DNA of 5,980 nucleotides from Clostridiaceae bacterium (GCA_904502215.1 CAJGDQ010000067.1:1-5980); one strand, 5' to 3'; counted from the first letter of the stretch, positions 1 to 5,634 are shown. A program made the numbers and translations. The notes: generated by a model from the letters alone, not told the origin.

Positions 1-234
1 GCAACAGGCGGCAGCGATTTCCCCTCAAAAACAGGCGCTCAGCTTTTTGGTGGCGGCGGAGGGGCCGGAGTTACCGTTTCTCCGATAGCTTTTATGGCAA
101 TATCAAACGGAAATGTTAAAATGATTCCGATTTATAATGAGTTAACAACCCTTGAAAAAGCTGTTACTATGGCTCCTGAGATTATAGAAAAGATTAAAGA
201 ACTTTTTCCTAAAAAAGAAATGGAAATAGAGTAA
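1..234 (+). CDS. ytfJ: GerW/YtfJ-family sporulation protein, C-terminal 77 residues (5' end outside window)
   Basis: The frame is open from the first base to TAA at 232-234. The residues visible are the typical C-terminal half of YtfJ/GerW: a serine/glycine stretch (ATGGSDFPSK), a poly-glycine turn (FGGGGGAGVTVSP), then a short beta segment (AFMAISNGNVKMIPI) and a C-terminal helix ending in a lysine/glutamate tail. The family is made in the forespore of Bacillus and is needed for normal spore germination; its biochemical activity is not established. It is the first gene seen of a + strand cluster that continues with a D,D-carboxypeptidase and rluB, an order common in Clostridia, where scpA/scpB often lie further upstream. 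I see no terminator between it and the next gene, only a hairpin that overlaps the next ribosome binding site, so cotranscription is likely. Confidence 0.92.
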   Translation, partial: ATGGSDFPSKTGAQLFGGGGGAGVTVSPIAFMAISNGNVKMIPIYNELTTLEKAVTMAPEIIEKIKELFPKKEMEIE

Positions 235-243
235 TAGATTGCA

Positions 244-271
244 GCCTCGATTAATAAAATTAATTTGAGGC
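244..271 (+). promoter_or_regulatory. Stem-loop overlapping the carboxypeptidase ribosome binding site
   Basis: GCCTC (244-248) pairs with GAGGC (267-271), and ATTAAT (250-255) pairs with ATTAAT (259-264) around an AAA loop. G249 can form a G-U pair, with one U bulged on the 3' side. No U-tract follows, so this is not a classical terminator. The 3' arm contains GAGG (267-270), one of two SD-like motifs before the GTG at 281; the second, GGTGA at 272-276, stays free. It may act as an RNA processing or translation-tuning element between ytfJ and the carboxypeptidase gene. Function is inferred; the pairing is seen directly. Confidence 0.5.
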
Positions 272-280
272 GGTGAGATA

Positions 281-1402
281 GTGAAGAAGATATTAGCGTT
301 TATAATTGCGTTTTCCTTTTTGGTTTTTCCATTAAAAGTCAAGGCTATTTCCACCTCGGCAAAGGCGGCAATTCTCATAAATGGGGATACAGGTGAGGTT
401 ATTTACAGCCAAAACGCCAACGAGCGATTGCCTATGGCGAGCACAACCAAAATTATGACAGCGCTTCTTCTTTGCGAACACGGTGAGCTTGATAGAGAGA
501 TAACCGTTTCTGCCGAGATGCTTAAGGTTGAAGGCTCTTCTATGGGGCTTTTGGCGGGAGATAGGGTAACCCTTAGGGGCTTGCTTTACGGAATGATGCT
601 ACCATCCGGCAACGATGCCGCAAATGTTACGGCCTATACCCTTGGCAAAACTGTTGATGGCTTTGTTAAAATGATGAATGATAAAGCGCTTCAGTTAGGG
701 CTTAAAAACACCCATTTTGAAACTCCTTCAGGACTTGATGGAGATGAGCATTATACCTCGGCTGCCGATTTAGCAACACTTGCCAGAGTTGCTATGCAAA
801 ATAAGGATTTTTATGAGGCGGCTTCATCACCATCGGTTGTTTTGGAATATGGCAATCCGCCATATAGGCGTTCTCTTTCAAATCATAACAGGCTTTTAAA
901 AACCTTTGAGGGAGCGGTTGGAGTTAAAACAGGGTTTACCAAGAAATCGGGCAGATGCTTGGTTTCGGCCGCTAAGAGAGATGGTAAATATGTTATAGCC
1001 GTAACCCTTTCTTCACCTGATGACTGGGCCGACCATAAGGCCTTGCTCGAATATGGATTTAATCAAACTAAGGTTTTGGAAATGGTTCCAAACCGCAAAA
1101 GCTTTTCTATTCCCGTTATAAATTCCAATGAATTTTTTGAGGCTTATATAGAGCCTTTAAGGGTTGGGGTTTCGGGGGAAGAAAAAATAACAGCCGAAAT
1201 TTTTTTGCCTAAGTTTTTATATGCTCCTATTAAAAAGGGAGAGCAAATCGGCAAGGTTGTTTATAAAATGAATGGTAATGCCTTATTAGAAGCACCTATT
1301 GTTTCTAATAGGAATATAAATAGGGCAAACCAAAAAAGCAGTTTTTTGAATAGTGTTTTAAAAAATGCGGGATATATATTTTTAAATTTATGGGAGAAAT
1401 AA
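281..1402 (+). CDS. dacF: D-alanyl-D-alanine carboxypeptidase, peptidase S11 (DacF/PBP5-like)
   Basis: This is a serine D,D-carboxypeptidase (low-molecular-weight penicillin-binding protein) of 373 aa. It removes the terminal D-Ala from peptidoglycan pentapeptides on the outer face of the membrane and so limits cross-linking. A signal peptide is visible (KK then a hydrophobic run, residues 4-18, likely cut after VKA at 20-22). All three S11 active-site motifs are intact: STTK at 54-57 (nucleophile Ser54, base Lys57), SGN at 109-111 and KTG at 216-218. A PBP5-type C-terminal beta domain covers about 270-345, and a tail with an aromatic/hydrophobic amphipathic segment (355-371) probably anchors it to the membrane. 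The start is GTG; an in-frame stop lies at 266-268 and SD-like GAGG/GGTGA precede it. Proximity to ytfJ suggests a role in the spore cortex (DacF/DacB type), but a housekeeping role cannot be excluded, so the symbol is approximate. Confidence 0.94.
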   Translation: MKKILAFIIAFSFLVFPLKVKAISTSAKAAILINGDTGEVIYSQNANERLPMASTTKIMTALLLCEHGELDREITVSAEMLKVEGSSMGLLAGDRVTLRGLLYGMMLPSGNDAANVTAYTLGKTVDGFVKMMNDKALQLGLKNTHFETPSGLDGDEHYTSAADLATLARVAMQNKDFYEAASSPSVVLEYGNPPYRRSLSNHNRLLKTFEGAVGVKTGFTKKSGRCLVSAAKRDGKYVIAVTLSSPDDWADHKALLEYGFNQTKVLEMVPNRKSFSIPVINSNEFFEAYIEPLRVGVSGEEKITAEIFLPKFLYAPIKKGEQIGKVVYKMNGNALLEAPIVSNRNINRANQKSSFLNSVLKNAGYIFLNLWEK

Positions 1403-2140
1403 ATGAAGGATAATAAGATAAGACTTCAAAAGCACCTTTCAGAGAGCGGTATTGCTTCAAGAAGAAAGGCGGAGGAGTTAATTTTGCAGGGTAAGGTTAG
1501 GGTTAACGGAAGAGTTGCAACTCTTGGTGCTAAGGTTGACCCTAAAAGAGATAAGGTTCAGGTTTCGGGCAAAACGGTTGTTGCAACCAAAGAGAAGATG
1601 TATATTATGTTACATAAGCCAAGAGGCTATGTTACAACAACCAAGGATGAGCTTGATAGAAAGTGCGTTACCGATTTGGTTAAGGATGCACCCGTTAAGC
1701 TTTTCCCTGTCGGCAGGCTCGACCGCAACTCTGAGGGACTGCTTATAATGACCAACGATGGCGGTTTTGCAAATAGCTTAACTCATCCTTCAGCTCATGT
1801 TAACAAGACCTATCGTGTAACCGTTAAGGGCGATGCTGAGGATGAGAAGATAATTAAGCTTAAAGAGGGTATTGTTCTTGATGGCAAGAAAACTTTGCCT
1901 TGCGAGGTTTTTGTTGCCGAGAGAAAGCCTGATAGAACGGTTTTGATATTTATTATCCAAGAGGGAAGAAATCGCCAAATCAGAAGAATGTGCGAAGAGG
2001 TTGAGCTTGAGGTTATTCGTCTTAAGAGAACCGAAATTGCGGGTGTTAAGCTTGGTATGCTTCCTCAAGGAAAATGGCGACCTTTAAACGAAAAAGAAAT
2101 GCGCCATTTAACAAATATAAATGCGGAGAAAAAAGAATGA
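1403..2140 (+). CDS. rluB: 23S rRNA pseudouridine synthase RluB (RsuA/RluB/E/F family)
   Basis: This 245-aa enzyme isomerises a uridine in helix 90 of 23S rRNA to pseudouridine (position 2605 in E. coli numbering for RluB). An N-terminal S4 RNA-binding domain (about 6-60, with SGIASRRKAEELI and GKVRVNG) is followed by the catalytic domain. The family motif GRLDRNSEGL lies at 104-113 with catalytic Asp107. KTYRV (135-139) and the conserved GRNRQIRRM (188-196) are also present. Length is normal. The ATG directly follows the carboxypeptidase TAA with no gap, and its SD GGGAG (1392-1396) lies inside the upstream gene with 6-nt spacing, so translation is likely coupled. The exact rRNA target is known for the family and only inferred here. 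Confidence 0.95.
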   Translation: MKDNKIRLQKHLSESGIASRRKAEELILQGKVRVNGRVATLGAKVDPKRDKVQVSGKTVVATKEKMYIMLHKPRGYVTTTKDELDRKCVTDLVKDAPVKLFPVGRLDRNSEGLLIMTNDGGFANSLTHPSAHVNKTYRVTVKGDAEDEKIIKLKEGIVLDGKKTLPCEVFVAERKPDRTVLIFIIQEGRNRQIRRMCEEVELEVIRLKRTEIAGVKLGMLPQGKWRPLNEKEMRHLTNINAEKKE

Positions 2141-2502
2141 TAACCTTAAAAGAAGAAAAGAACAAAGCAAAAACTTTGTTCTTAGAAAATAATATTTCCT
2201 ATAATGAAAATTCTTCCTGTCTTGTTGCGGCGGATAAGGATGAGATATTAGGCTTTTGCCTTTTCGATATTGATAATAAAAAAATGCTTATTAAATATAT
2301 CGAGCCTTTAAATGATGTCTTCTTGGCGGACGGAGTGCTTAGAAGCACTCTTCATATAGCTGCCGAAAGAGGCGTTATGAATGCTTTTTATGAAGATACC
2401 GTTTCTGCTGAGTTTCTTAAAAGGATAGGCTTTATTAAGAATGAGAATGAAAAAAGCCTTGATATTGATAAGCTTTTTAAAAGTTGCTGCGATTGCAAAT
2501 GA
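2137..2502 (+). CDS. Small degenerate GNAT-like protein with cysteine-rich C-terminus
   Basis: This is a 121-aa protein of unknown function. ATG 2137 overlaps the rluB stop in an ATGA, with SD GGAG (2125-2128) 8 nt upstream. An in-frame ATG at 2074 would start deep inside rluB without comparable support and was not used. The pattern of strands (28-45, 50-55), helix (62-79) and AEFLKRIGF (91-99) resembles the core of a GNAT acyltransferase. The usual acetyl-CoA pyrophosphate loop (Q/R-x-x-G-x-G/A) is not recognisable, and the domain is shorter than typical GNATs, so activity is doubtful. The protein ends in a cluster of cysteines (Cys117, Cys118, Cys120), perhaps a metal or redox site. It is the last gene of the operon and is followed at once by a terminator. 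The GNAT call rests on pattern only. Confidence 0.8.
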   Translation: MITLKEEKNKAKTLFLENNISYNENSSCLVAADKDEILGFCLFDIDNKKMLIKYIEPLNDVFLADGVLRSTLHIAAERGVMNAFYEDTVSAEFLKRIGFIKNENEKSLDIDKLFKSCCDCK

Positions 2503-2503
2503 A

Positions 2504-2540
2504 AAATCCCTGTCGAAAGACAGGGATTTAAATTTTATTT
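2504..2540. terminator. Bidirectional intrinsic terminator between convergent genes
   Basis: AAATCCCTGTC (2504-2514) and GACAGGGATTT (2519-2529) form a perfect 11-bp stem closed by a GAAA tetraloop. On the + strand a U-rich tail follows (TTTAAATTTTATTTT); on the - strand the stem runs into TTTTTC. It lies 1 nt after the stop of the GNAT-like gene and 5 nt beyond the stop of the convergent M23 gene, so it serves both. Confidence 0.93.
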
Positions 2541-3779
2541 TAAGTTGATATATGGAGCAGGGTTAACTCTCGTTCCGTTAACTATAACCTCGAAATGAAG
2601 GTGGTTACCCGAAGAGTTACCTGTTGTTCCAACGGCTGCGATAACATCGCCCTGAGAAACCTTTGTGCCCTTTGAAACATAAAGAGCCGATGCATGAGCA
2701 TATCTTGTTTGGAGACCGTTTCCGTGGTCTATAATAACATTATAGCCATAGTCATTTCTCCAGCCCGCATAGGAAACAGTTCCCGAAGCGGCGGCATAAA
2801 TCGGAACGCCCCTGTTTGCGCAAAGGTCAACACCCTTATGGTTTCTGCCATCTCCATAATAAGAGGAAACCTTAAATCTTCCTTTTGGAAGAGGGCAAAT
2901 AAAGCCAGCAGCACTAACACTTGCATTTTGGGCGGGGGAAAGCTTAACGGGAGCAGTGCCAACAGTAACCTCTTGGGTTACGGGAGCGGTTATAACCTCG
3001 TTGGAGATAACGGTGCGAACCTCTTGCTCACCGTTAACGGTTTCTATTTTTTCGGTTTTGCGGTTAAGACCGTTCTTGCCCGCAGTTGTTACCTTATAAT
3101 AGCCTGTGGTTTTAGAGGAGGTTAGGGTTTTCTTGGTTGAAAAAGCAACCTTAACATCGCTTACAACGGTTGAAATGGTTTTAACCTCAAGGTTTTTAAC
3201 AGCATCTTCAACTGCAATGGTATCCTTAATTTCGGACTTTAAGTAATAACCTTCTTTAACCTCAACCTTTTTAACAAAGGAAGCCTCGTTCTCAGCACCA
3301 TCAATAAAAAACTCAGTTCTTCTGTTTTCAACCAAATCTTTAAGTTCCTTAGAGCCAACGCCGATTTTCTCACCATCAACAATTAAGGCTGAGCCTGCAA
3401 TAATGGCATCAGTGTTATCAAGAATTGCGGTTGCAACAGCATTAGCGTTATCCAGCTTGTCCACAATAGTTAGGGTTAATTTAAGCTTGGGGGAGGAGAT
3501 TGCCTTATCGGCATCCTTAGAGCTAACAGTTTTAACAGCCAAGGTTTTAGCATTTTCTAAAACCGATGCGCTTTTAACTGTTGCAATAACCTTATCGGAA
3601 TATTTAACATTAAATCCAAAGGTTATACCAACCGAAGCAGCGGATACCAAAACCGATAATATACCAACCAAGCAAATGGCTGAAAATTTAACAACTATTC
3701 TATTTAAGTTAATGAATCTAAGAGCTTTATTTAAAACTGCATTTGATAGCAGTTTTTCTTTAAGCGCTTTGATGCTCAA
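2535..3779 (-). CDS. Membrane-anchored G5-domain M23 (LytM-type) peptidoglycan endopeptidase
   Basis: This 414-aa cell-wall hydrolase, or regulator of hydrolysis, faces the cell exterior. A basic N-terminus precedes one hydrophobic segment (about 30-54), either a membrane anchor or an uncleaved signal. Next come a region without a firm family (60-200), a G5 domain (about 203-276, thought to bind cell-wall polymers), and a C-terminal M23 zinc metallopeptidase domain (about 293-412). The zinc and catalytic residues are intact: HxxxD with His314 and Asp318, His362 (RYAHAS), and HLH with His393 and His395, so it should cleave peptidoglycan cross-bridges. The first residue given here is a TTG whose nearest SD-like AAGGA is only 1-2 nt away. 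A strong SD (AAGAAGGTGA, 3798-3807) is placed instead for an ATT codon at 3789-3791, which would add four residues. It has its own promoter and is monocistronic. Confidence 0.94.
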   Translation of the reverse strand: MSIKALKEKLLSNAVLNKALRFINLNRIVVKFSAICLVGILSVLVSAASVGITFGFNVKYSDKVIATVKSASVLENAKTLAVKTVSSKDADKAISSPKLKLTLTIVDKLDNANAVATAILDNTDAIIAGSALIVDGEKIGVGSKELKDLVENRRTEFFIDGAENEASFVKKVEVKEGYYLKSEIKDTIAVEDAVKNLEVKTISTVVSDVKVAFSTKKTLTSSKTTGYYKVTTAGKNGLNRKTEKIETVNGEQEVRTVISNEVITAPVTQEVTVGTAPVKLSPAQNASVSAAGFICPLPKGRFKVSSYYGDGRNHKGVDLCANRGVPIYAAASGTVSYAGWRNDYGYNVIIDHGNGLQTRYAHASALYVSKGTKVSQGDVIAAVGTTGNSSGNHLHFEVIVNGTRVNPAPYINLK

Positions 3780-3797
3780 ATCCTTAAAAATAACAGT

Positions 3798-3807
3798 TCA
3801 CCTTCTT
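3798..3807 (-). promoter_or_regulatory. Shine-Dalgarno of the M23 gene, placed for a non-standard start
   Basis: On the - strand AAGAAGGTGA is close to a perfect anti-16S match. It ends with the TGA that closes the reading frame upstream, so the start must lie downstream of it. Six bases separate it from ATT (3791-3789), the ideal spacing, but 18 bases from the TTG at 3779-3777. No ATG or GTG is available in frame. Confidence 0.6.
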
Positions 3808-3816
3808 AATTTACTC

Positions 3817-3841
3817 AAAAAAGTTACATTTTGTAACCTTT
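3817..3841 (-). promoter_or_regulatory. 5'-leader stem-loop of the M23 mRNA
   Basis: On the - strand AAAGGTTAC pairs with GTAACTTTT around an AAAAT loop, and the 3' arm runs into a tract of six T. One position pairs only as G-U in - strand RNA and would be A/C in + strand RNA, which favours a role in the - transcript. The promoter just upstream predicts a transcript starting 2-6 nt before this stem. It could be a stabilising 5' hairpin, an early attenuator, or a repressor dyad (GTTACA-N3-TGTAAC). Confidence 0.55.
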
Positions 3842-3850
3842 ACATCCATT

Positions 3851-3879
3851 AGTATAACAAAAAGGTTACAAAATTGCAA
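3851..3879 (-). promoter_or_regulatory. Sigma-A promoter of the M23 gene
   Basis: Reading the - strand, TTGCAA (3879-3874) and TATACT (3856-3851) are separated by exactly 17 bp, giving 4/6 and 5/6 matches to the housekeeping consensus. Initiation is expected near 3843-3846. The -35 lies in the loop of the upstream gene's terminator. Confidence 0.75.
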
Positions 3880-3892
3880 CCTTTTTTGTTAT
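3854..3892 (-). terminator. Terminator of the ATPase gene, overlapping the next promoter
   Basis: ATAACAAAAAGGTT (3854-3867) pairs with AACCTTTTTTGTTAT (3878-3892), with one extra T and a 10-nt loop. In - strand RNA an A-tract precedes and a U-tract follows the GGTT/AACC core, as in an intrinsic terminator. It lies about 42 nt beyond the ATPase stop codon (3935). The same bases carry the -35 and -10 of the downstream M23 gene. Confidence 0.75.
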
Positions 3893-3934
3893 ATTTTTTA
3901 AATTTTTTATATTTTGTTGGACATTATGATAAAT

Positions 3935-4996
3935 TTAGAAGAGTTTTTTGGAAAGATTTTCTGCAAGGGTGTTTAATTTATCAAAATCCATAGCCGAAAT
4001 ATAGCAGCTTTCGAGCTGGTCGTGAACCGATTTTGCTTCTTTTAGGGTGTCGGTTGCAAAGGCTGTTAAGGAATTTATGGTTTTTTTATTTATTTTTAGT
4101 TTATTCTTATAAAGCTTTAATTTTTCCATATTCATAAATCTTTTTGAATGTATTTTTCTTGAGTTTTGGAATGTAGAATATTCGCTTTCTCTTAAGAATG
4201 AGAGGGAAAGCTCGGGGATTATTATTCCGTCTAAAAGGAATGATGGCATAAATGCGTTTTTAATTGTTATAATTTCATAACCGTTTGATAGGGCATAGAG
4301 GCGGATATTGTTCATAATAATATCCGATATCAAACCAAAGTTATCTTCAATAACAACTGTTTTTTCGGTTATTTTATCATTTGCAAGTGAAACAACGCCT
4401 TTTGGGGTTATTCCCTCTAAAAATCTTATCCATTCTAATCCTATGCCAAACTTTTTAGGAATATACTTTCGGCAAAGCTTTTTCGAAAAGGATTCCAGCT
4501 TATTTTTATCGGTGCATTTTTCTAGAATATTAAGATTATCCATCATCAACTGCTTAGCCGTTTTAAGATAGCCTGAGGCCAAGCGGTGCAAAAACTTGTT
4601 TTTATTTGTTAGTTTTATAATTTCGGCTGAATTTTCCCTTAATATATCCGAGTTCCAAAATTCTCCAAAATTGAGTATTTGCTCGCAAGTTCCGGGGTGG
4701 AACGGGTCAACTGTGTGGGGAGAAGTTCCATCCATAATAACTGTTTTGATTTCGGGGAAGATAATAGCATCAAGCGAATCTGGGTCGCTACTGCAGGGGC
4801 AAAGCTCGGCGGTGTAACCTTTACTTTCGCCAATTTTTACAAGCTTTTTCATAAAGGAAGATTTGCCTGTGCCAGGTCCTCCCTTAATTATGTATGCCTG
4901 CCATCCCGTTTCGGCAAGATAGCATTTATCAAAAAAAGACACAAAGCCCTCAAAGGAATTTGCACCTAAAAAGGTTTTAAAGTTTATTTTTTCCAT
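3935..4996 (-). CDS. P-loop ATPase of the PRK06851 type, duplicated domain with decayed second P-loop
   Basis: This 353-aa cytoplasmic NTPase is of unknown function and resembles the PRK06851 proteins found mostly in spore-forming Firmicutes. The start is ATG 4996, preceded at 7 nt by GGAGG (5004-5008); the frame stays open to 5077 but that extension has no such support. The first half has an intact Walker A, GGPGTGKS at 39-46 (Lys45), then CSSDPDSLDAIIFPEI (68-83) and a strand IMDG (87-90) that may serve as Walker B. The second half repeats the layout: FLEGITPKGVVS (192-203) mirrors FLGANSFEGFVS (9-20), and LDGIIIPEL (255-263) mirrors LDAIIFPEI (75-83). The second P-loop, however, reads EDNFGLISD (217-225), so the Lys45 equivalent is Ser224. 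The C-terminus (281-353) is lysine-rich and probably helical. It is followed by its own terminator. Family assignment is from memory of the motif pattern. Confidence 0.88.
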   Translation of the reverse strand: MEKINFKTFLGANSFEGFVSFFDKCYLAETGWQAYIIKGGPGTGKSSFMKKLVKIGESKGYTAELCPCSSDPDSLDAIIFPEIKTVIMDGTSPHTVDPFHPGTCEQILNFGEFWNSDILRENSAEIIKLTNKNKFLHRLASGYLKTAKQLMMDNLNILEKCTDKNKLESFSKKLCRKYIPKKFGIGLEWIRFLEGITPKGVVSLANDKITEKTVVIEDNFGLISDIIMNNIRLYALSNGYEIITIKNAFMPSFLLDGIIIPELSLSFLRESEYSTFQNSRKIHSKRFMNMEKLKLYKNKLKINKKTINSLTAFATDTLKEAKSVHDQLESCYISAMDFDKLNTLAENLSKKLF

Positions 4997-5012
4997 ATTC
5001 AAGCCTCCAAAC

Positions 5013-5041
5013 ATTATAATGGAATAGGTTAAGCGAAACAA
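5013..5041 (-). promoter_or_regulatory. Possible promoter of the ATPase gene
   Basis: On the - strand a perfect TATAAT (5018-5013) lies 17 bp from TTGTTT (5041-5036), a weak -35. Initiation would fall at or just before the SD (5004-5008), leaving a leader of only about 14 nt. The bases CATTATA also fit the -10 of the forespore sigma factors F/G (CATnnTA), but I could not find a convincing matching -35. The -35 lies in the first hairpin of the neighbouring array. Confidence 0.35.
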
Positions 5042-5201
5042 TTCTGTTTCGCCACAAAATCTTTGATTTTGCGACAAATTTTTACTAAAAAATTTGTCCT
5101 ATCTCATTGCAATAAGTGTTGTGCAAAATTAAATATTAGAATTTAATTTTGCTGAAGCCACTTGTAAAGTGGCTTGTCGGAACGCTTTTGAGCGTTTCGA
5201 C
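5033..5201. repeat. Array of six consecutive stem-loops with unrelated sequences
   Basis: Six hairpins lie one after another. H1 5033-5052 has 8 bp and loop ATTC. H2 5055-5071 has 7 bp and loop TTT. H3 5073-5098 has 11 bp and loop ACTA. H4 5123-5152 has 12 bp and a 6-nt loop. H5 5155-5175 has 9 bp and loop GTA. H6 5176-5201 has 11 bp and loop TTTG. H1-H5 are perfect; H6 has one G-T pair (5180/5197) that is a legal G-U only in + strand RNA. The arms do not resemble each other, so this is not a tandem sequence repeat, and loops of 3-6 nt suggest folding as RNA or single-stranded DNA. The array fills the gap between the divergent ATPase gene and rnpB. No ORF or known RNA family was recognised. 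Confidence 0.8.
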
Positions 5202-5240
5202 TAACTACAATTATTATTATTTTATTCTTTAAAATATTTT

Positions 5241-5269
5241 TTGACACTAGGCTTAGTTTGTGTTAAAAT
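5241..5269 (+). promoter_or_regulatory. Sigma-A promoter of rnpB
   Basis: A perfect TTGACA (5241-5246) and TAAAAT (5264-5269) are 17 bp apart. The AT-rich stretch before it (about 5202-5240, A/T runs) looks like an UP element. Initiation about 7 nt after the -10 falls at 5276-5277, which matches the 5' strand of RNase P helix P1. Confidence 0.92.
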
Positions 5270-5275
5270 AAACTT

Positions 5276-5601
5276 CAAGTCGGTTAGACGGTTGCGGATA
5301 GAAATATCTGAGGAAAGTCCGAGCTCCAAAGGGCAGGATAGCGGCTAACGGCCGCCGAGGGCAACCTTAGGGAAAGTGCAACAGAGATATACCGCCGCAT
5401 TTGCGGTAAGGGTGGAAAGGCGAGGTAAGAGCTCACCGGTCTTATGGGAACATCAAGACCCTGTAAACCCTATTCGGAGCAACGCTGACTGTAACTATAC
5501 ATCTGCCCGATGTGTTACGAAGAGCGGCTGGAGTATAAGAGCAATCTTATGCCAAGATAGATAACCGTCCACGACAGAACTCGGCTTATCGACCGACTTG
5601 A
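5276..5601 (+). ncRNA. rnpB: RNase P RNA, bacterial type A
   Basis: This is the catalytic RNA of RNase P, which removes 5' leaders from pre-tRNAs with the RnpA protein; about 326 nt. Helix P1 is closed by CAAGTCGGT (5276-5284) with ACCGACTTG (5592-5600), and P2 by GACGGTT (5287-5293) with AACCGTC (5563-5569). P3 is very short, GATA-GAAA-TATC (5297-5308). The universally conserved blocks are present: GAGGAAAGTCC (5310-5320), GGGCAGGATAGC (5331-5342), AGTGCAACAGAGA (5375-5387), GGTAAGGGTG followed by GGTAAGAGC in the P10-P12 region, and CCACGACAGAA (5569-5579) with GGCTTATCG near the 3' end. The order matches the E. coli type A fold rather than the Bacillus type B fold. The P15/P16 region (GTAAC...GTTAC, about 5491-5518) lacks an obvious GGU for pairing with tRNA 3'-CCA. 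It is an independent transcription unit with its own promoter and terminator. Confidence 0.97.
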
Positions 5602-5602
5602 C

Positions 5603-5634
5603 TTAAAAAACCGCCCAACAGGGCGGTTTTTTAA
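5603..5634 (+). terminator. Intrinsic terminator of rnpB
   Basis: TTAAAAAACCGCCC (5603-5616) and GGGCGGTTTTTTAA (5621-5634) form a perfect 14-bp stem with an AACA loop. The GC core is followed by six T. It starts 2 nt after helix P1 of RNase P RNA. Confidence 0.96.

Noticed and set aside
2074..2136. Earlier ATG for the GNAT-like gene inside rluB
   Set aside because: The overlapping ATGA start at 2137 has a well-spaced GGAG. The upstream 21 residues are a shadow of the rluB frame and do not look like part of the domain.
2694..3125. + strand open frame of 143 codons opposite the M23 gene
   Set aside because: It is antisense to an intact G5/M23 coding region, has no recognisable domain, and its existence follows from the codon use of the real gene. 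The same applies to the + strand frame at 3403-3852.
4997..5077. 27-residue N-terminal extension of the ATPase (ATG at 5077)
   Set aside because: ATG 4996 has GGAGG at 7-nt spacing and begins the conserved domain. The extension runs through hairpins H1 and H2 and a likely promoter and has no SD of note.
5033..5201. CRISPR array or integron attC-like site
   Set aside because: There are no direct repeats or equal spacers. The stems differ in sequence and length, and no cas or integrase gene is nearby.
5376..5564. 62-codon open frame inside rnpB
   Set aside because: It lies within a confidently identified RNase P RNA, and the conserved RNA blocks explain the sequence.
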